This document shows, in pieces, positions 40,006 to 48,841 of a stretch of 64,000 nucleotides of DNA; within the stretch, counting starts at the first letter, position 1, and each line of letters opens with the position of its first letter. This DNA is from Methylomonas sp. (GTDB lineage: Bacteria > Pseudomonadota > Gammaproteobacteria > Methylococcales > Methylomonadaceae): contig PESC01000054.1 of assembly GCA_002929135.1 (NCBI GenBank), forward strand, positions 84,840 through 148,839. Reading direction: 5' to 3'. Made by a program: the position numbers and the translations under genes. The notes beneath the pieces are model-generated. The model made no database searches and was not told the origin of the DNA. It saw only the letters and a list, made by a program, of their open reading frames with translations.

Positions 40006-40674
40006 ATGACGACGTTCAGGCTGGACTGCATTCTGTTCGATCTCGACGGCACCTTGCTGGATACCGCGCCCGATCTGCTGGCCTGTCTGAACGAGGCGCT
40101 GACTGACCACGGCTACGCCGCCGCCGATCACGCTGCGGTCAGGCCGGCCATTTCGCTGGGAGCACTGGCCATGGTCGAAGCGGCCCTGGGCGACGTGGCG
40201 TCAGCCGAATCGCAGCGCATGGTCGATGCCATGCTAGCCCGCTATGAAAACAACATTGCCCGCTACAGCCAATTCTTCGATGGCATGACCGAGGTGTTGG
40301 ACAGCATCGAACGACGCGGTTTGAAGTGGGGCGTCGTCACCAACAAAAAGCAACGCTACACCACGCCGTTGATGGCCGCGTTGCGGCTGGATCACCGCGC
40401 TGCCTGCATCGTCAGCGGCGACTCTACGCCCTTCAGCAAACCGCACCCAGAACCCATGCGGGTCGCCTGTCGGCAGGCCGGGGTCGAGCCGCAAAACTGC
40501 ATTTACATCGGCGATGCTGCCCACGATATCGCGGCAGGCAACCATGTCAACATGAAAACCCTGGTCGCTGCTTATGGTTATCTGAAAGACGATGACCAGC
40601 CCGAGCAATGGGGCGCTCATGCCTTGATCGACCATCCCCGCCAACTTTTGAACTGGATCGATACCTCATCATGA
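40006..40674 (+). CDS. mupP: HAD phosphatase, MupP or phosphoglycolate phosphatase
   Basis: A 222-residue HAD-family hydrolase: LFDLDGTLLDTAPD (motif I), TNKKQRYT (motif II), SKPHPEPM (motif III) and YIGDAAHDIAAG (motif IV). By sequence it looks like phosphoglycolate phosphatase (Gph). By position, between ubiG and yciK, it equals Pseudomonas MupP, the N-acetylmuramate-6-phosphate phosphatase of muropeptide recycling. The mpl gene in this window belongs to the same recycling theme. I favour MupP by synteny, but the substrate cannot be settled by sequence alone. Confidence 0.72.
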   Translation: MTTFRLDCILFDLDGTLLDTAPDLLACLNEALTDHGYAAADHAAVRPAISLGALAMVEAALGDVASAESQRMVDAMLARYENNIARYSQFFDGMTEVLDSIERRGLKWGVVTNKKQRYTTPLMAALRLDHRAACIVSGDSTPFSKPHPEPMRVACRQAGVEPQNCIYIGDAAHDIAAGNHVNMKTLVAAYGYLKDDDQPEQWGAHALIDHPRQLLNWIDTSS

Positions 40675-41405
40675 CACTGGACAAGCACGTAATTCTTGTG
40701 ACCGGCGCCGGTGGTGGCCTAGGTAGTGCCGCCGCAAAAACCCTGGCAAAACAGGGAGCACACATCATCCTGCTCGACAACGATATGGTCAGGCTGGAAA
40801 AAACTTACGACGCCATCGTCGAAGCGGGCGGCCCGGAGCCAGTCATGGATCCCTTCGACCTGGCCGGTGCAACGGAAGCCCAGTATCAGGACATGGCCGA
40901 TGCCATCGAGCAGCGTTATGGCTCGCTTCAAGGCTTGCTGCATTCGGCGGTGGAATTCAGCGCTTTTACGCCCATCGCCCTGCACAAAACCCGCGATTGG
41001 GGCCACACCCTCAATGTCAACCTCAATGCGGCGTTTCTGCTGACCCGGGTGTTGTTGCCGGTCATGCAGAAAAGTCCTCACGCCTCGATTGTTTTCACCT
41101 CGGATTCCGCCGTGCGCGATGGCCGGGCTTACAGCGGTGCCTACGGCGTATCGAAAATCGCGCTGGAAGGTTTTGCGAAAATCCTGGCAGCCGAGCTGGA
41201 AACGGCGGGCGGGGTACGGGTCAACATCCTGGTGCCGGGGCCTGTCGATTCACCGTTGCGTAAAAAAGCCTATCCGGCGGAAGACAAAGCATCGCTGCCT
41301 GCCGCAGACAGCCTGGATGCGGTTTACCGCTATCTGTTCGACCCCACCCACCATCAGGTAACCGGTCAAATTATTGACGCGCGCACTTTCAAACCTTGCC
41401 CATAA
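40671..41405 (+). CDS. yciK: YciK-family short-chain dehydrogenase
   Basis: A 244-residue SDR oxidoreductase with Rossmann glycine motif VTGAGGGLGSAAAK and an active-site tyrosine/lysine in SGAYGVSKIALEGFAK. It has the YciK feature HSAVEFSAFTPI. The start overlaps the phosphatase stop by 4 bases (ATGA), so translation is coupled. The substrate is unknown; yciK-type genes are conserved next to ubiG and the phosphatase in several Gammaproteobacteria. Confidence 0.9.
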   Translation: MTLDKHVILVTGAGGGLGSAAAKTLAKQGAHIILLDNDMVRLEKTYDAIVEAGGPEPVMDPFDLAGATEAQYQDMADAIEQRYGSLQGLLHSAVEFSAFTPIALHKTRDWGHTLNVNLNAAFLLTRVLLPVMQKSPHASIVFTSDSAVRDGRAYSGAYGVSKIALEGFAKILAAELETAGGVRVNILVPGPVDSPLRKKAYPAEDKASLPAADSLDAVYRYLFDPTHHQVTGQIIDARTFKPCP

Positions 41406-41409
41406 CACC

Positions 41410-41958
41410 ATGGCAGAACGAGATATTGTCACCTTGAGCCGCGATGTAAACATCGTCACCATTCCCGATGGCCACCACGGCACTTTGCCACAAGGTGCCA
41501 GCGTGACCATTCATCAGTCGCTGGGCAGCAATTACACCGTCATCACCGACTATGGCCACATGGTGCGCATTGCCGGCATCGATGCCGATGCCCTGGGCAA
41601 AGAGTCGCATGAGCTGCATACCCTGGTGGCGGAAACCGACAGCCAAGCCGTCGAGAAAAATTGCTGGGAAGTCATGAAAACCGTGTACGACCCGGAAATT
41701 CCGGTCAACATCGTCGACCTGGGCCTAGTTTACAGTTGTGAGGTCAGTGCGAATGCCGACGACGGCAACGATGTGCACGTCCGCATGACGCTGACTGCGC
41801 CGGGTTGCGGCATGGGGCCGGTGATTCAGGGCGATGTCGAAAAATCGATCCGCGCCTTGCCGGGCGTAGGCAAGGTGACGGTCGAAGTGGTGCTGGATCC
41901 GCCCTGGTCGCGTGACATGATGTCGGAAGTGGCGCAGGTGCAACTGGGTTTGTTCTGA
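41410..41958 (+). CDS. sufT: Fe-S cluster assembly protein SufT
   Basis: A 182-residue protein with a MIP18/DUF59 domain in the second half: VYDPEIPVNIVDLGLVYSCEV and LTAPGCGMGPVIQGDVE are typical of SufT. The first 80 residues are the SufT-specific N-terminal part. SufT helps mature Fe-S proteins under iron limitation. ATG 41410 is chosen, 5 bases past yciK; upstream codons overlap yciK. No other suf genes are adjacent. It ends the mtaD-sufT run. Confidence 0.88.
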   Translation: MAERDIVTLSRDVNIVTIPDGHHGTLPQGASVTIHQSLGSNYTVITDYGHMVRIAGIDADALGKESHELHTLVAETDSQAVEKNCWEVMKTVYDPEIPVNIVDLGLVYSCEVSANADDGNDVHVRMTLTAPGCGMGPVIQGDVEKSIRALPGVGKVTVEVVLDPPWSRDMMSEVAQVQLGLF

Positions 41959-42102
41959 TGCCGGTTTTTTGGCGGCAAAGCGTTGTCGTGTACATCAATC
42001 AACTCGTAAACCTTACAACGCATTGATTTTTAATTAAATTTTTAGTTGGCACAAAAATTGATGCAACTGGATTAACCATGATTCCAGCATCGAGGATGTG
42101 CC

Positions 42103-42987
42103 ATGAGCGAAAAAGCTTCCCAATTAGCAGTTGTCAGCAACAAGAGCTTCGAAGCCTTACCCGCCGTTAACCTGCAACATTACGACATCAGCAGCGCCTT
42201 GCAGACCACTCTGGAGTTTGGCGAACTGATTTCGATCTTCAGCAACAAGATTCAGGCGACCATCCCGCATAACAGCGTCGAATACGCCAACGAGGAATTC
42301 GACATGGATTTCAAACGTGGCGTCGTGGGGCGGCATTCCTGCACCTATGCCCTGAAAGTCGAGGACAAACAGCTGGGGGCGCTGACGCTGACCCGCAGCC
42401 AACGCTTCGGCAAGGATGAGCTGGCCATTCTGGAAGCCTTGTTGTGCTGCCTGATTTACCCTTTGCGCAACGCGACGCTGTTTCATCAAGCCCTGAAGCG
42501 TGCGCATACCGATCCTTTGACCAAAGCCGGTAATCGCGGGGCATTCGACGAAACCTTGCAGCGCGAAATCAAACGGGCGCAGCGCAAGGAACAAGCGTTA
42601 TCGCTGGCCTTCATCGATGTCGACCACTTCAAGAGTATCAACGACAACCACGGTCATCATGGTGGCGACATCGCACTGGCGTCGGTCGCTGGCTGGATCA
42701 TGGAAACCGTGCGCGCAACCGACATGGTGTTCCGCTACGGCGGCGAGGAGTTTTGCGTGTTACTGCCCGACACCGGAGAAGACGGCGCCGCCTTGATTGC
42801 CGAACGCATTCGCTTGGCGGTCGAGTCGCACACCCTGGCCTATGGCATGTCGGTGCTGCATCTGACGGTCAGCCTGGGCGTGGCCACGTTGGGCGAGACC
42901 GATAACGCAGACAGCCTGGTTCACCGGGCCGACAAGGCAATGTATCTCGCCAAAAAACAGGGCAGGAACAGGGTTTGCGCTGCCTGA
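42103..42987 (+). CDS. Diguanylate cyclase (GGDEF domain)
   Basis: A 294-residue cytoplasmic enzyme making cyclic di-GMP. The first 130 residues are a GAF-like sensor region without membrane segments. The GGDEF domain carries the active-site RYGGEEFCVLLPDTG and an intact inhibitory site RATD five residues ahead, so product inhibition is expected. DALTKAG-like DPLTKAGNRGAFDE marks the domain start. ATG 42103 follows an AT-rich 140-base leader with no clear promoter. It converges on rluB with a 3-base gap. The ligand of the sensor part is unknown. Confidence 0.93.
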   Translation: MSEKASQLAVVSNKSFEALPAVNLQHYDISSALQTTLEFGELISIFSNKIQATIPHNSVEYANEEFDMDFKRGVVGRHSCTYALKVEDKQLGALTLTRSQRFGKDELAILEALLCCLIYPLRNATLFHQALKRAHTDPLTKAGNRGAFDETLQREIKRAQRKEQALSLAFIDVDHFKSINDNHGHHGGDIALASVAGWIMETVRATDMVFRYGGEEFCVLLPDTGEDGAALIAERIRLAVESHTLAYGMSVLHLTVSLGVATLGETDNADSLVHRADKAMYLAKKQGRNRVCAA

Positions 42988-42990
42988 GTA

Positions 42991-43890
42991 TTACAAACCC
43001 ACCGTCGCCATCAAAGCCTGCAAGTCTTTCGTTTCCAGCTCGTAAAACGAATGGGCGCGCACACGTTCCGGCAGCCTGATGTCGCCGTAGCGCACCCGGA
43101 TCAAACGGCTGACCTTGATGCCTTGCGATTCCCACAAACGCCGCACCAGGCGGTTGCGTCCTTGTTTCACCGTCACGTAAAACCATTTGTTGGCGCGCTC
43201 ATTATTGACACTCTCATTGTCGACATTCTCGCCGGTATGGGAATGCACGTCGTCGAAATGCGCCGGGCCGTCGTCGAGTTCGACGCCGGCTTGCAGGCGT
43301 TCGATCATGGCGTCATCGACCTCGCCCAGAACGCGCACCGCATATTCACGCTCGACCTGCCGCGACGGGTGCATCAAGCGATTGGCCAGTTCGCCATTGT
43401 TGGTCACCATCAGCAGGCCCGAAGTATTGATGTCCAGCCGCCCGACGGCAATCCAGCGCCCAACCGCCAGCCGGGGCAGTTGGGTGAAAATCACCGGTCG
43501 GCCTTCCGGGTCACGACGGGTTACCAGTTCACCGGCCGGTTTGTGATACACCAGCACGCGCGTCGGTTGCTCGGCGTACTTTTCCCATTTGACGATGCGG
43601 CCATTGATTTGCAGATGATCGCCGGGCTTTAGGTGATAACCGGGCTGAATCCGGTTGCCGTTGACCGTGAGCCTGCCTTCTTCGATCCAGCGTTCGATTT
43701 CGCGGCGCGAACCCAGACCCGCACGTGCCAGCAGTTTTTGAATGCGCTCGCCGCCGGAGTCAGTGGCGGGTGCGGCCTTCGGTACTGTCGGCATTGGCTT
43801 GGCCTTCCGCGGCGCTGGTGATTTGCGGCTCGGTATGGGTTGAGATTTCGCTTTGGGCGGATGGGGCGGATTCGGTTTGCGGTCTTTCAC
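42991..43890 (-). CDS. rluB: 23S rRNA pseudouridine synthase RluB
   Basis: A 299-residue enzyme that makes pseudouridine in 23S rRNA (E. coli U2605). An S4 RNA-binding domain (ERIQKLLARAGLGSRREIE) precedes the catalytic domain, with the catalytic aspartate in GRLDINTSGLL and the conserved VTVKQGRNRLVRRLWES. The first 45 residues are a Lys/Pro-rich tail that overlaps scpB by 131 bases. Start ATG 43890 is taken; ATG 43794 would shorten the tail and the overlap to 35 bases. The family is secure, the start is not. Confidence 0.92.
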   Translation of the reverse strand: MKDRKPNPPHPPKAKSQPIPSRKSPAPRKAKPMPTVPKAAPATDSGGERIQKLLARAGLGSRREIERWIEEGRLTVNGNRIQPGYHLKPGDHLQINGRIVKWEKYAEQPTRVLVYHKPAGELVTRRDPEGRPVIFTQLPRLAVGRWIAVGRLDINTSGLLMVTNNGELANRLMHPSRQVEREYAVRVLGEVDDAMIERLQAGVELDDGPAHFDDVHSHTGENVDNESVNNERANKWFYVTVKQGRNRLVRRLWESQGIKVSRLIRVRYGDIRLPERVRAHSFYELETKDLQALMATVGL

Positions 43891-44476
43891 GGTGTTCCTG
43901 CTGGGGTAGTAAGTCGCCGAAATCGGCGTTTTGTATCAGTTCGAGTGTCGGCAACTGGTTCAGTGAAGTCAAATTGAAATAATCGAGAAACTGCCGGGTG
44001 GTGGCGTACAACGCCGGTCGGCCTGGCACGTCTTTATGGCCTATCACCCGTATCCATTCACGTTCGAGCAGGGTTTGAATGATGCCGGTGCTGACGCTGA
44101 CGCCGCGTATGTCCTCGATTTCGCCGCGCGTCGTCGGCTGGCGGTAGGCAATGATCGCCAGGGTTTCCAGCAAGGCGCGGGAATAGCGTGGTGGTTTTTC
44201 TTCGAACAGGCGCGAAACCCAGGGCGCGTAGTTTTCCCGCACCTGAAACCGGTAACCGCTGGCCAGGTGTTTCAGGCCGATGGGCCGGTCGGCGTAATCG
44301 CGGGCGATGACGTCCAGCGATGCTTGTATGTCCAGCGCATCGGGCTGCTCAAGCTCGGGAAAAGCGTCCTGAATCTGCTTGACGGTCATGGGTTTGCTGG
44401 TCGCGAACAGCATGGCTTCGACGATGCGCCGGGTATTCACGTCCACTACCTGGGCAGGGTGCGACGAAACCGCCAT
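43760..44476 (-). CDS. scpB: Segregation and condensation protein B
   Basis: A 238-residue kleisin-associated subunit of the SMC condensin complex, acting in chromosome condensation. The two winged-helix domains show RRIVEAMLFATSKPMTV, RYSRALLETLAIIAYRQP and TRGEIEDIRGVSVSTGI, followed by REWIRVIGHKDVPGRPALY. ATG 44476 is chosen as the start close to the conserved domain. The frame is open 159 codons further, through a basic, low-complexity region after scpA, so a longer product is possible. The C-terminal tail (residues from about 190) overlaps rluB in another frame. Confidence 0.88.
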   Translation of the reverse strand: MAVSSHPAQVVDVNTRRIVEAMLFATSKPMTVKQIQDAFPELEQPDALDIQASLDVIARDYADRPIGLKHLASGYRFQVRENYAPWVSRLFEEKPPRYSRALLETLAIIAYRQPTTRGEIEDIRGVSVSTGIIQTLLEREWIRVIGHKDVPGRPALYATTRQFLDYFNLTSLNQLPTLELIQNADFGDLLPQQEHRERPQTESAPSAQSEISTHTEPQITSAAEGQANADSTEGRTRH

Positions 44477-44747
44477 GACCGGCGGGCAAGCGCTGGCGCG
44501 AATGCGTACCGCCCAGGCGGCTGGCAACCGGCTTGCCGGTTTTCGCGATGCGGTACTGGCAGGGCTGACAAATGGGCGTTTGCGCAATTCGGTCGTCCAG
44601 AGCAACGGAAAACGTATGGCCTTGCGCCGGATGTGCGCCACCACGGTGACGGCTTCGGCCTTGACACGCGGCTTTCGCGGTTTGGTTTGGACTGGCTTGG
44701 TTGGGATGGGTGACGCATCATCGATACGGCTTTCGAGCCGGGGAGGA

Positions 44748-45560
44748 TCAATCGCTGCTGGCGCGGCGTCTGACGACGATGCCAGCGTGGGGTTCGAGCT
44801 GGGCGATGTCGATGATGCATTCCTTGGCGAGTTCAAGGATGGCAAGAAACGCGACAACCACTCCGTTTTTTCCTTCACCTCGGGTAAAACACGCTGCGAA
44901 AGAGAGCTGATCTGTTCGGTCAAGTTTTTCCAAAATGGCTGCCATTCGTTCACGGACTGATAGAGGTTCTTTGGTGATTTGATGGTGACTGAGCTGCTCG
45001 GCGCGTTTCAGCACCTCCTGAAACGCCCGCAGCAGCTCGTTGAATGCGACATCCGGCAGTATTTGCCGCACACTGACGGTTGTGGTATCGACGCCGATGT
45101 CAAAGGTATCGCGTTCGTGGCGCGGCAACTGGTCGATGGCTTCCGCCACCTTCTTGATGGCTTCGTATTCCTGCAATTTGCGGATCAGGAAAGCGCGCGG
45201 GTCGTCTTCCTCGTCCTCGCTTTCCGGCTGACGCGGCAACAACATGCGCGATTTGATCTCGGCCAGCCAGGCGGCCATGACCAGGTACTCGGCGGCCAGC
45301 TCCAGCCGGAGCCTGTCCATCATGTCGATGTAGGTCATGTATTGCCGGGTGATCTGGGCGATGGGAATATCGAGTATGTCCAGATTCTGCCGCCGAATCA
45401 GATACAGCAACAAATCCAGCGGCCCTTCGAAGGTATCGAGAAACACCTCCAGCGCATCGGGCGGGATGTAGAGGTCGTCCGGCAAATCCTGAAACGGTTG
45501 CCCCAAAACCCGGGCTATGGGTTCGACCGGAGCTACGCTTGCCGCCTGTGTATCGCTCAT
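44748..45560 (-). CDS. scpA: Segregation and condensation protein A
   Basis: A 270-residue kleisin that bridges the two SMC heads in condensin. FEGPLDLLLYLIRRQNLDILDIPIAQIT is split here as the N-terminal signature FEGPLDLLLYLI and ILDIPIAQIT, followed by AAEYLVMAAWLAEIKSRMLLP, the SMC-neck-binding region. The C-terminal winged helix is near GVVVAFLAILELAKE. It lies upstream of scpB, as usual, with 271 bases between the chosen frames. smc is outside the window. Confidence 0.95.
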   Translation of the reverse strand: MSDTQAASVAPVEPIARVLGQPFQDLPDDLYIPPDALEVFLDTFEGPLDLLLYLIRRQNLDILDIPIAQITRQYMTYIDMMDRLRLELAAEYLVMAAWLAEIKSRMLLPRQPESEDEEDDPRAFLIRKLQEYEAIKKVAEAIDQLPRHERDTFDIGVDTTTVSVRQILPDVAFNELLRAFQEVLKRAEQLSHHQITKEPLSVRERMAAILEKLDRTDQLSFAACFTRGEGKNGVVVAFLAILELAKECIIDIAQLEPHAGIVVRRRASSD

Positions 45561-45579
45561 GCGATCCGGGCATAAGCCC

Positions 45580-46233
45580 TTATATGCCCGCCAGACTGAA
45601 AAACACTTGCTGAATAATGAACATCGGGTATGCCAGCATCATGCCGAGTACACCCGTCACCAGCAAAATCAGCAAAATGACGAAGCCGAAGCGTTCAAGT
45701 TGATTGAAGCGCCAGGCCCAGTAATCCGGCAATAGGCCGGACAATACCCGGGCGCCATCGAGCGGCGGAATCGGCAGCATGTTGATGATCGCCAGCACCA
45801 GATTGATGGTGATGCCGGCGACGCCCATGTAAATCAGTGGCATCGATATGAATTCGATTTCCAGCATCACGCCGAAACGGGCGATCAAGGCCCAGGCGGT
45901 TGCCATCAGCAGATTGGACGCCGGCCCCGCTAGCGCCACCATCATCATCGCCTGTTTGGGTTTCTTGAAATTGCGTGGATCGACCGGCACCGGCTTGGCC
46001 CAGCCGAAAATGAAGCCGGTGAAGGTAATCAGCAGCAAACCCGGCACGATCAAGGTGCCGACAGGGTCGATGTGCTTGATGGGGTTCAGTGTCAGGCGGC
46101 CCTCGCGCTCGGCGGTCTTGTCGCCATAGCGCCTGGCCATCCAGCCATGCGCCACTTCATGCCCGGCAATCGCAAAGATCACGGGCAGAATCCATACCAC
46201 GATACGCTGAACCAGCGTCAGTTCTTCCATCAT
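45580..46233 (-). CDS. M50-family membrane metalloprotease
   Basis: A 217-residue inner-membrane protein with five or six hydrophobic segments. Zinc motif HEVAHG (HExxH) is near residue 25 and the second catalytic site NMLPIPPLDGARV, with the metal-binding aspartate, is near residue 160. This is the site-2-protease-like YwhC/Rv-type group, without a PDZ domain, so it is not RseP. Natural substrates are unknown. It overlaps the upstream YciO gene by 4 bases (ATGA), as found in many Gammaproteobacteria with scpA next. Confidence 0.9.
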   Translation of the reverse strand: MMEELTLVQRIVVWILPVIFAIAGHEVAHGWMARRYGDKTAEREGRLTLNPIKHIDPVGTLIVPGLLLITFTGFIFGWAKPVPVDPRNFKKPKQAMMMVALAGPASNLLMATAWALIARFGVMLEIEFISMPLIYMGVAGITINLVLAIINMLPIPPLDGARVLSGLLPDYWAWRFNQLERFGFVILLILLVTGVLGMMLAYPMFIIQQVFFSLAGI

Positions 46234-46859
46234 GTTGATTTCTCCAGCATGGAGGCAACGCCAACGCCTTGCCTGATGATTTCGATACGGTTATCCATAC
46301 AGGCGATAACCGTCGTGGGTTGATAAGGAATGATGCCGCCGTCGATGATGACGTCAACCTCGTGGTTCAGACGCTCGCGAATGTCGTAAGGGTCGGCCAG
46401 AACATCGTCATCACCCGGCAGCAGCAGCGTCGATGTCAGTATCGGCTCGCCGAGTTCTGCCAGCAAGGCCCGCGCAATCAGGTTATCTGTAATATGCACA
46501 CCAATGGTTTTTTTCTTGGCATGCTGCAAGCGGCGCGGCACCTCGCGGGTGGCATCGAGAATGAAGGTGAAAGGGCCAGGCGTCAGGTTTTTGATGAGCC
46601 GGTGGGCATCGTTACCCATTTTGGTGAAGGTCGATACCTGCGACAAATCGGTACACAGCAAGGTGAAGTTATGGTTGTCATCCAGTCTGCGAATGCGGCG
46701 GATGACATCCATGGCCTGCTTGTCGCCAATGTGCGCGCCCAGGGCATACGAGGTATCGGTCGGATAAACGATGACGCTGCCGTTACGCAAGACGTTGGTT
46801 GCACGCTGAATCAGCCGGGACTGGGGGTTTCGCGGATGGATTTGCAGAAATTCGACCAT
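46230..46859 (-). CDS. yciO: YciO/Sua5-family threonylcarbamoyl-AMP synthase-like protein
   Basis: A 209-residue protein of the Sua5/YrdC/YciO fold. The core YPTDTSYALGAHIGD and RRLDDNHNFTLLC segments, then TPGPFTFILDATREVPRR and HITDNLIARALLAELGEPI, fit YciO-type proteins. True tRNA t6A synthesis is shown for YrdC/Sua5 and is uncertain for YciO. ATG 46859 (MVEFLQIHP) is chosen as the usual YciO start; 19 extra upstream codons are open. It begins the yciO-M50-scpA-scpB-rluB run. Confidence 0.9.
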   Translation of the reverse strand: MVEFLQIHPRNPQSRLIQRATNVLRNGSVIVYPTDTSYALGAHIGDKQAMDVIRRIRRLDDNHNFTLLCTDLSQVSTFTKMGNDAHRLIKNLTPGPFTFILDATREVPRRLQHAKKKTIGVHITDNLIARALLAELGEPILTSTLLLPGDDDVLADPYDIRERLNHEVDVIIDGGIIPYQPTTVIACMDNRIEIIRQGVGVASMLEKST

Positions 46860-47112
46860 AAAACGACAACCCAAAAAACGACAACCAAATCGGTCGAAAA
46901 GGCGGGCATTGTACATCAGCCCGACCAGCGTGATGATTGCATCTTGGGTTCTTGCCAGAGCAAGCGCACGGATGCGCCAGCGCGATCAGCACGTCATTGA
47001 ATGACAGGATCATGTCCCTCTACCACTGGCCGCCATACGCCGATGCCGAAATTTGTCGAACCATTGGTATAGAATGCGGCTCCCCGTCAACCCGACACGC
47101 TGAGGTTCGTTT

Positions 47113-47490
47113 ATGACGCACGACACGCCCGCAGTCATAGCCGATGAAAAAATCGCCGAACGACTGCAAACCGAATTGCCGCATTGGTACTACGAGAACG
47201 GCTGGCTACGGCGCAAATACAAGACCAGCGGCTGGAAAGCGACCCTGATGGTCGTCAATACCGTCGGCCATTTGGCTGAAAAAGCCTGGCACCACCCTGA
47301 TCTGACGGTTTCCTATGCCTTTGTCATCGTCAAACTGGTCACCCATTCGGCAAAAGGCATCACCGAAAAAGACTTTGCGCTGGCCAAAAAAATCGAGGAC
47401 GTGGTGATGTGGGATGCCAACACGGAATCCTGCGGTCTGTTCGAAGGCACACCCGACGATCCGCGTTTCAAATACATCAAAAAAGACTGA
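47113..47490 (+). CDS. Pterin-4a-carbinolamine dehydratase
   Basis: A 125-residue protein with the pterin carbinolamine dehydratase fold: WYYENGWLRRKYKTSGWKAT, then AEKAWHHPDLTVSYAFVIVKL with the catalytic histidines, and THSAKGITEKDFALAKKIE. In methylotrophs such a gene lies among the tetrahydromethanopterin genes and is thought to help make that pterin. It is 9 bases before fhcB, whose complex uses the same cofactor pathway, so C1 metabolism is the likely role. No phenylalanine hydroxylase is adjacent. Confidence 0.9.
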   Translation: MTHDTPAVIADEKIAERLQTELPHWYYENGWLRRKYKTSGWKATLMVVNTVGHLAEKAWHHPDLTVSYAFVIVKLVTHSAKGITEKDFALAKKIEDVVMWDANTESCGLFEGTPDDPRFKYIKKD

Positions 47491-47499
47491 GGACACGCC

Positions 47500-48765
47500 A
47501 TGACTGCGGCTGAAATCACTGAAGTACCCAGCCCGTTCTGCGGCATTGGCAGCGACGACCTGGTTGTGAAAAGCGATGGCGTACGGATTGAAGTCGTTGC
47601 CAACGGCTGCGCTGTCAACACGCCTGCTTTCGAGCAAGCGATGGGCGATGCGACACCGCGCATCGACGGTCGGCCTGTCAGCCTGGCCACCGCCGTCGCC
47701 AGGGCTGCCGACTTGCTGCGCGCTGCCAGGCAACCCGTCATCGGTGGCTGCGCTACCGACGTCAGCGGTATGCGCGCCCTGTTGGCGCTGGCTGACACGG
47801 TTGGCGCGGTGGTCGATGCTGGCAGTTTCAATGTGACTCGCCGCAACCTGCTGGCCTTGCAGGATGGCGGCTGGATGAACACCAGCCTGACGGAAATCAG
47901 GAACCGCTGCGATTTTCTGCTTGTAGTCGGCACCGTGCCGGAAAATTTTGCGCCACGTTTTTTCGAGCGCGGCCTGTGGACGGAAGAAGCCATACATCTG
48001 GCCGATCCGTCTGCCCGCGAGGTCGTTTACCTGGGCAAAGCGCCCTGCGGCGAGGCATCTACATCGCCATCCGGCCAAAAAGCCCAGGTACTGGCCTGTG
48101 CCGATAACGACTTGCCATCTGTGCTTGCCGTCTTGTCGGCGCGGGTGAAAAAACAGGTGATACAGGCGCAAAGTGTCGGCGGTATCGCTGTCTCCGAGCT
48201 GCAAGCCGTTGTCGATAAATTGCGCAATGCAAAATACGGTGTCGTACTGTGGGGTGCCGATGCGCTGGATTATGACCACGCCGAACTCACCGTTCAAGCC
48301 ATTTGCAACATCGTCAAAGACATCAATCAGCAAGGTACGCGCTGCTCGGGATTCCCGCTCGGCGGCAAAGAAGGCGATCAGACCGCCAGCCAGGTGTGCG
48401 GCTGGATCACCGGCTACCCGGCGCGGATCAGCTTCGCCCGGGGTTATCCGGAATACGATCCGTTTTTGTACGACACCCAAGCCATGCTGGCGGGTGGCGA
48501 AGCCGACGTTCTGGTTTGGGTGCATGCCTTCGACACCCAGGCCACCCCGCCTGAAACCAACGTACCGACTATCGTCATTGGTCGTTCCGGTATGTGTTTT
48601 CACAAGCAACACGAAGTATTCATCCCGATTGGAACGCCGGGTATTGATCACGTAGGTCATGCCTACCGCATGGATAGCGCGATTGCCTTGCGGCTGAAAA
48701 AACTGCGCGACGCCAATTTGCCCAGCACCGCCGAGATACTGAACGCCATTGCAAGTGCTGCGTAA
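47500..48765 (+). CDS. fhcB: Formyltransferase/hydrolase complex subunit B (formylmethanofuran dehydrogenase B-like)
   Basis: A 421-residue protein resembling subunit B of archaeal formylmethanofuran dehydrogenase. The start VPSPFCGIGSDDLVVKSDG, the segment GGCATDVSGMRALLALADT and RCSGFPLGGKEGDQTASQV are typical. In methylotrophs FhcB is part of the complex that turns formyl-tetrahydromethanopterin into formate, and it has lost the redox cofactors of the archaeal subunit. Only subunit B is present here; fhcA, fhcC and fhcD must be elsewhere. Together with the pcd gene it is the main marker of a methylotroph in this window. Confidence 0.88.
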   Translation: MTAAEITEVPSPFCGIGSDDLVVKSDGVRIEVVANGCAVNTPAFEQAMGDATPRIDGRPVSLATAVARAADLLRAARQPVIGGCATDVSGMRALLALADTVGAVVDAGSFNVTRRNLLALQDGGWMNTSLTEIRNRCDFLLVVGTVPENFAPRFFERGLWTEEAIHLADPSAREVVYLGKAPCGEASTSPSGQKAQVLACADNDLPSVLAVLSARVKKQVIQAQSVGGIAVSELQAVVDKLRNAKYGVVLWGADALDYDHAELTVQAICNIVKDINQQGTRCSGFPLGGKEGDQTASQVCGWITGYPARISFARGYPEYDPFLYDTQAMLAGGEADVLVWVHAFDTQATPPETNVPTIVIGRSGMCFHKQHEVFIPIGTPGIDHVGHAYRMDSAIALRLKKLRDANLPSTAEILNAIASAA

Positions 48766-48841
48766 TTGTTTAGAAGTGGTTTAGCTCCCGCTAGCCCATG
48801 GAATTTCCGCTCTGTCACGATTCTGAAAAATCCACGGGGTC

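Noticed and set aside
42046..42066. TTGGCAC with ATGCAAC, resembling a sigma54 promoter before the diguanylate cyclase
   Set aside because: The GG-to-GC distance is 13 bases instead of the required 10, so it does not fit sigma54.
46783..47013. A 76-codon minus-strand frame upstream of yciO
   Set aside because: Overlaps the yciO N-terminus and has an unusual amino-acid composition without family match.
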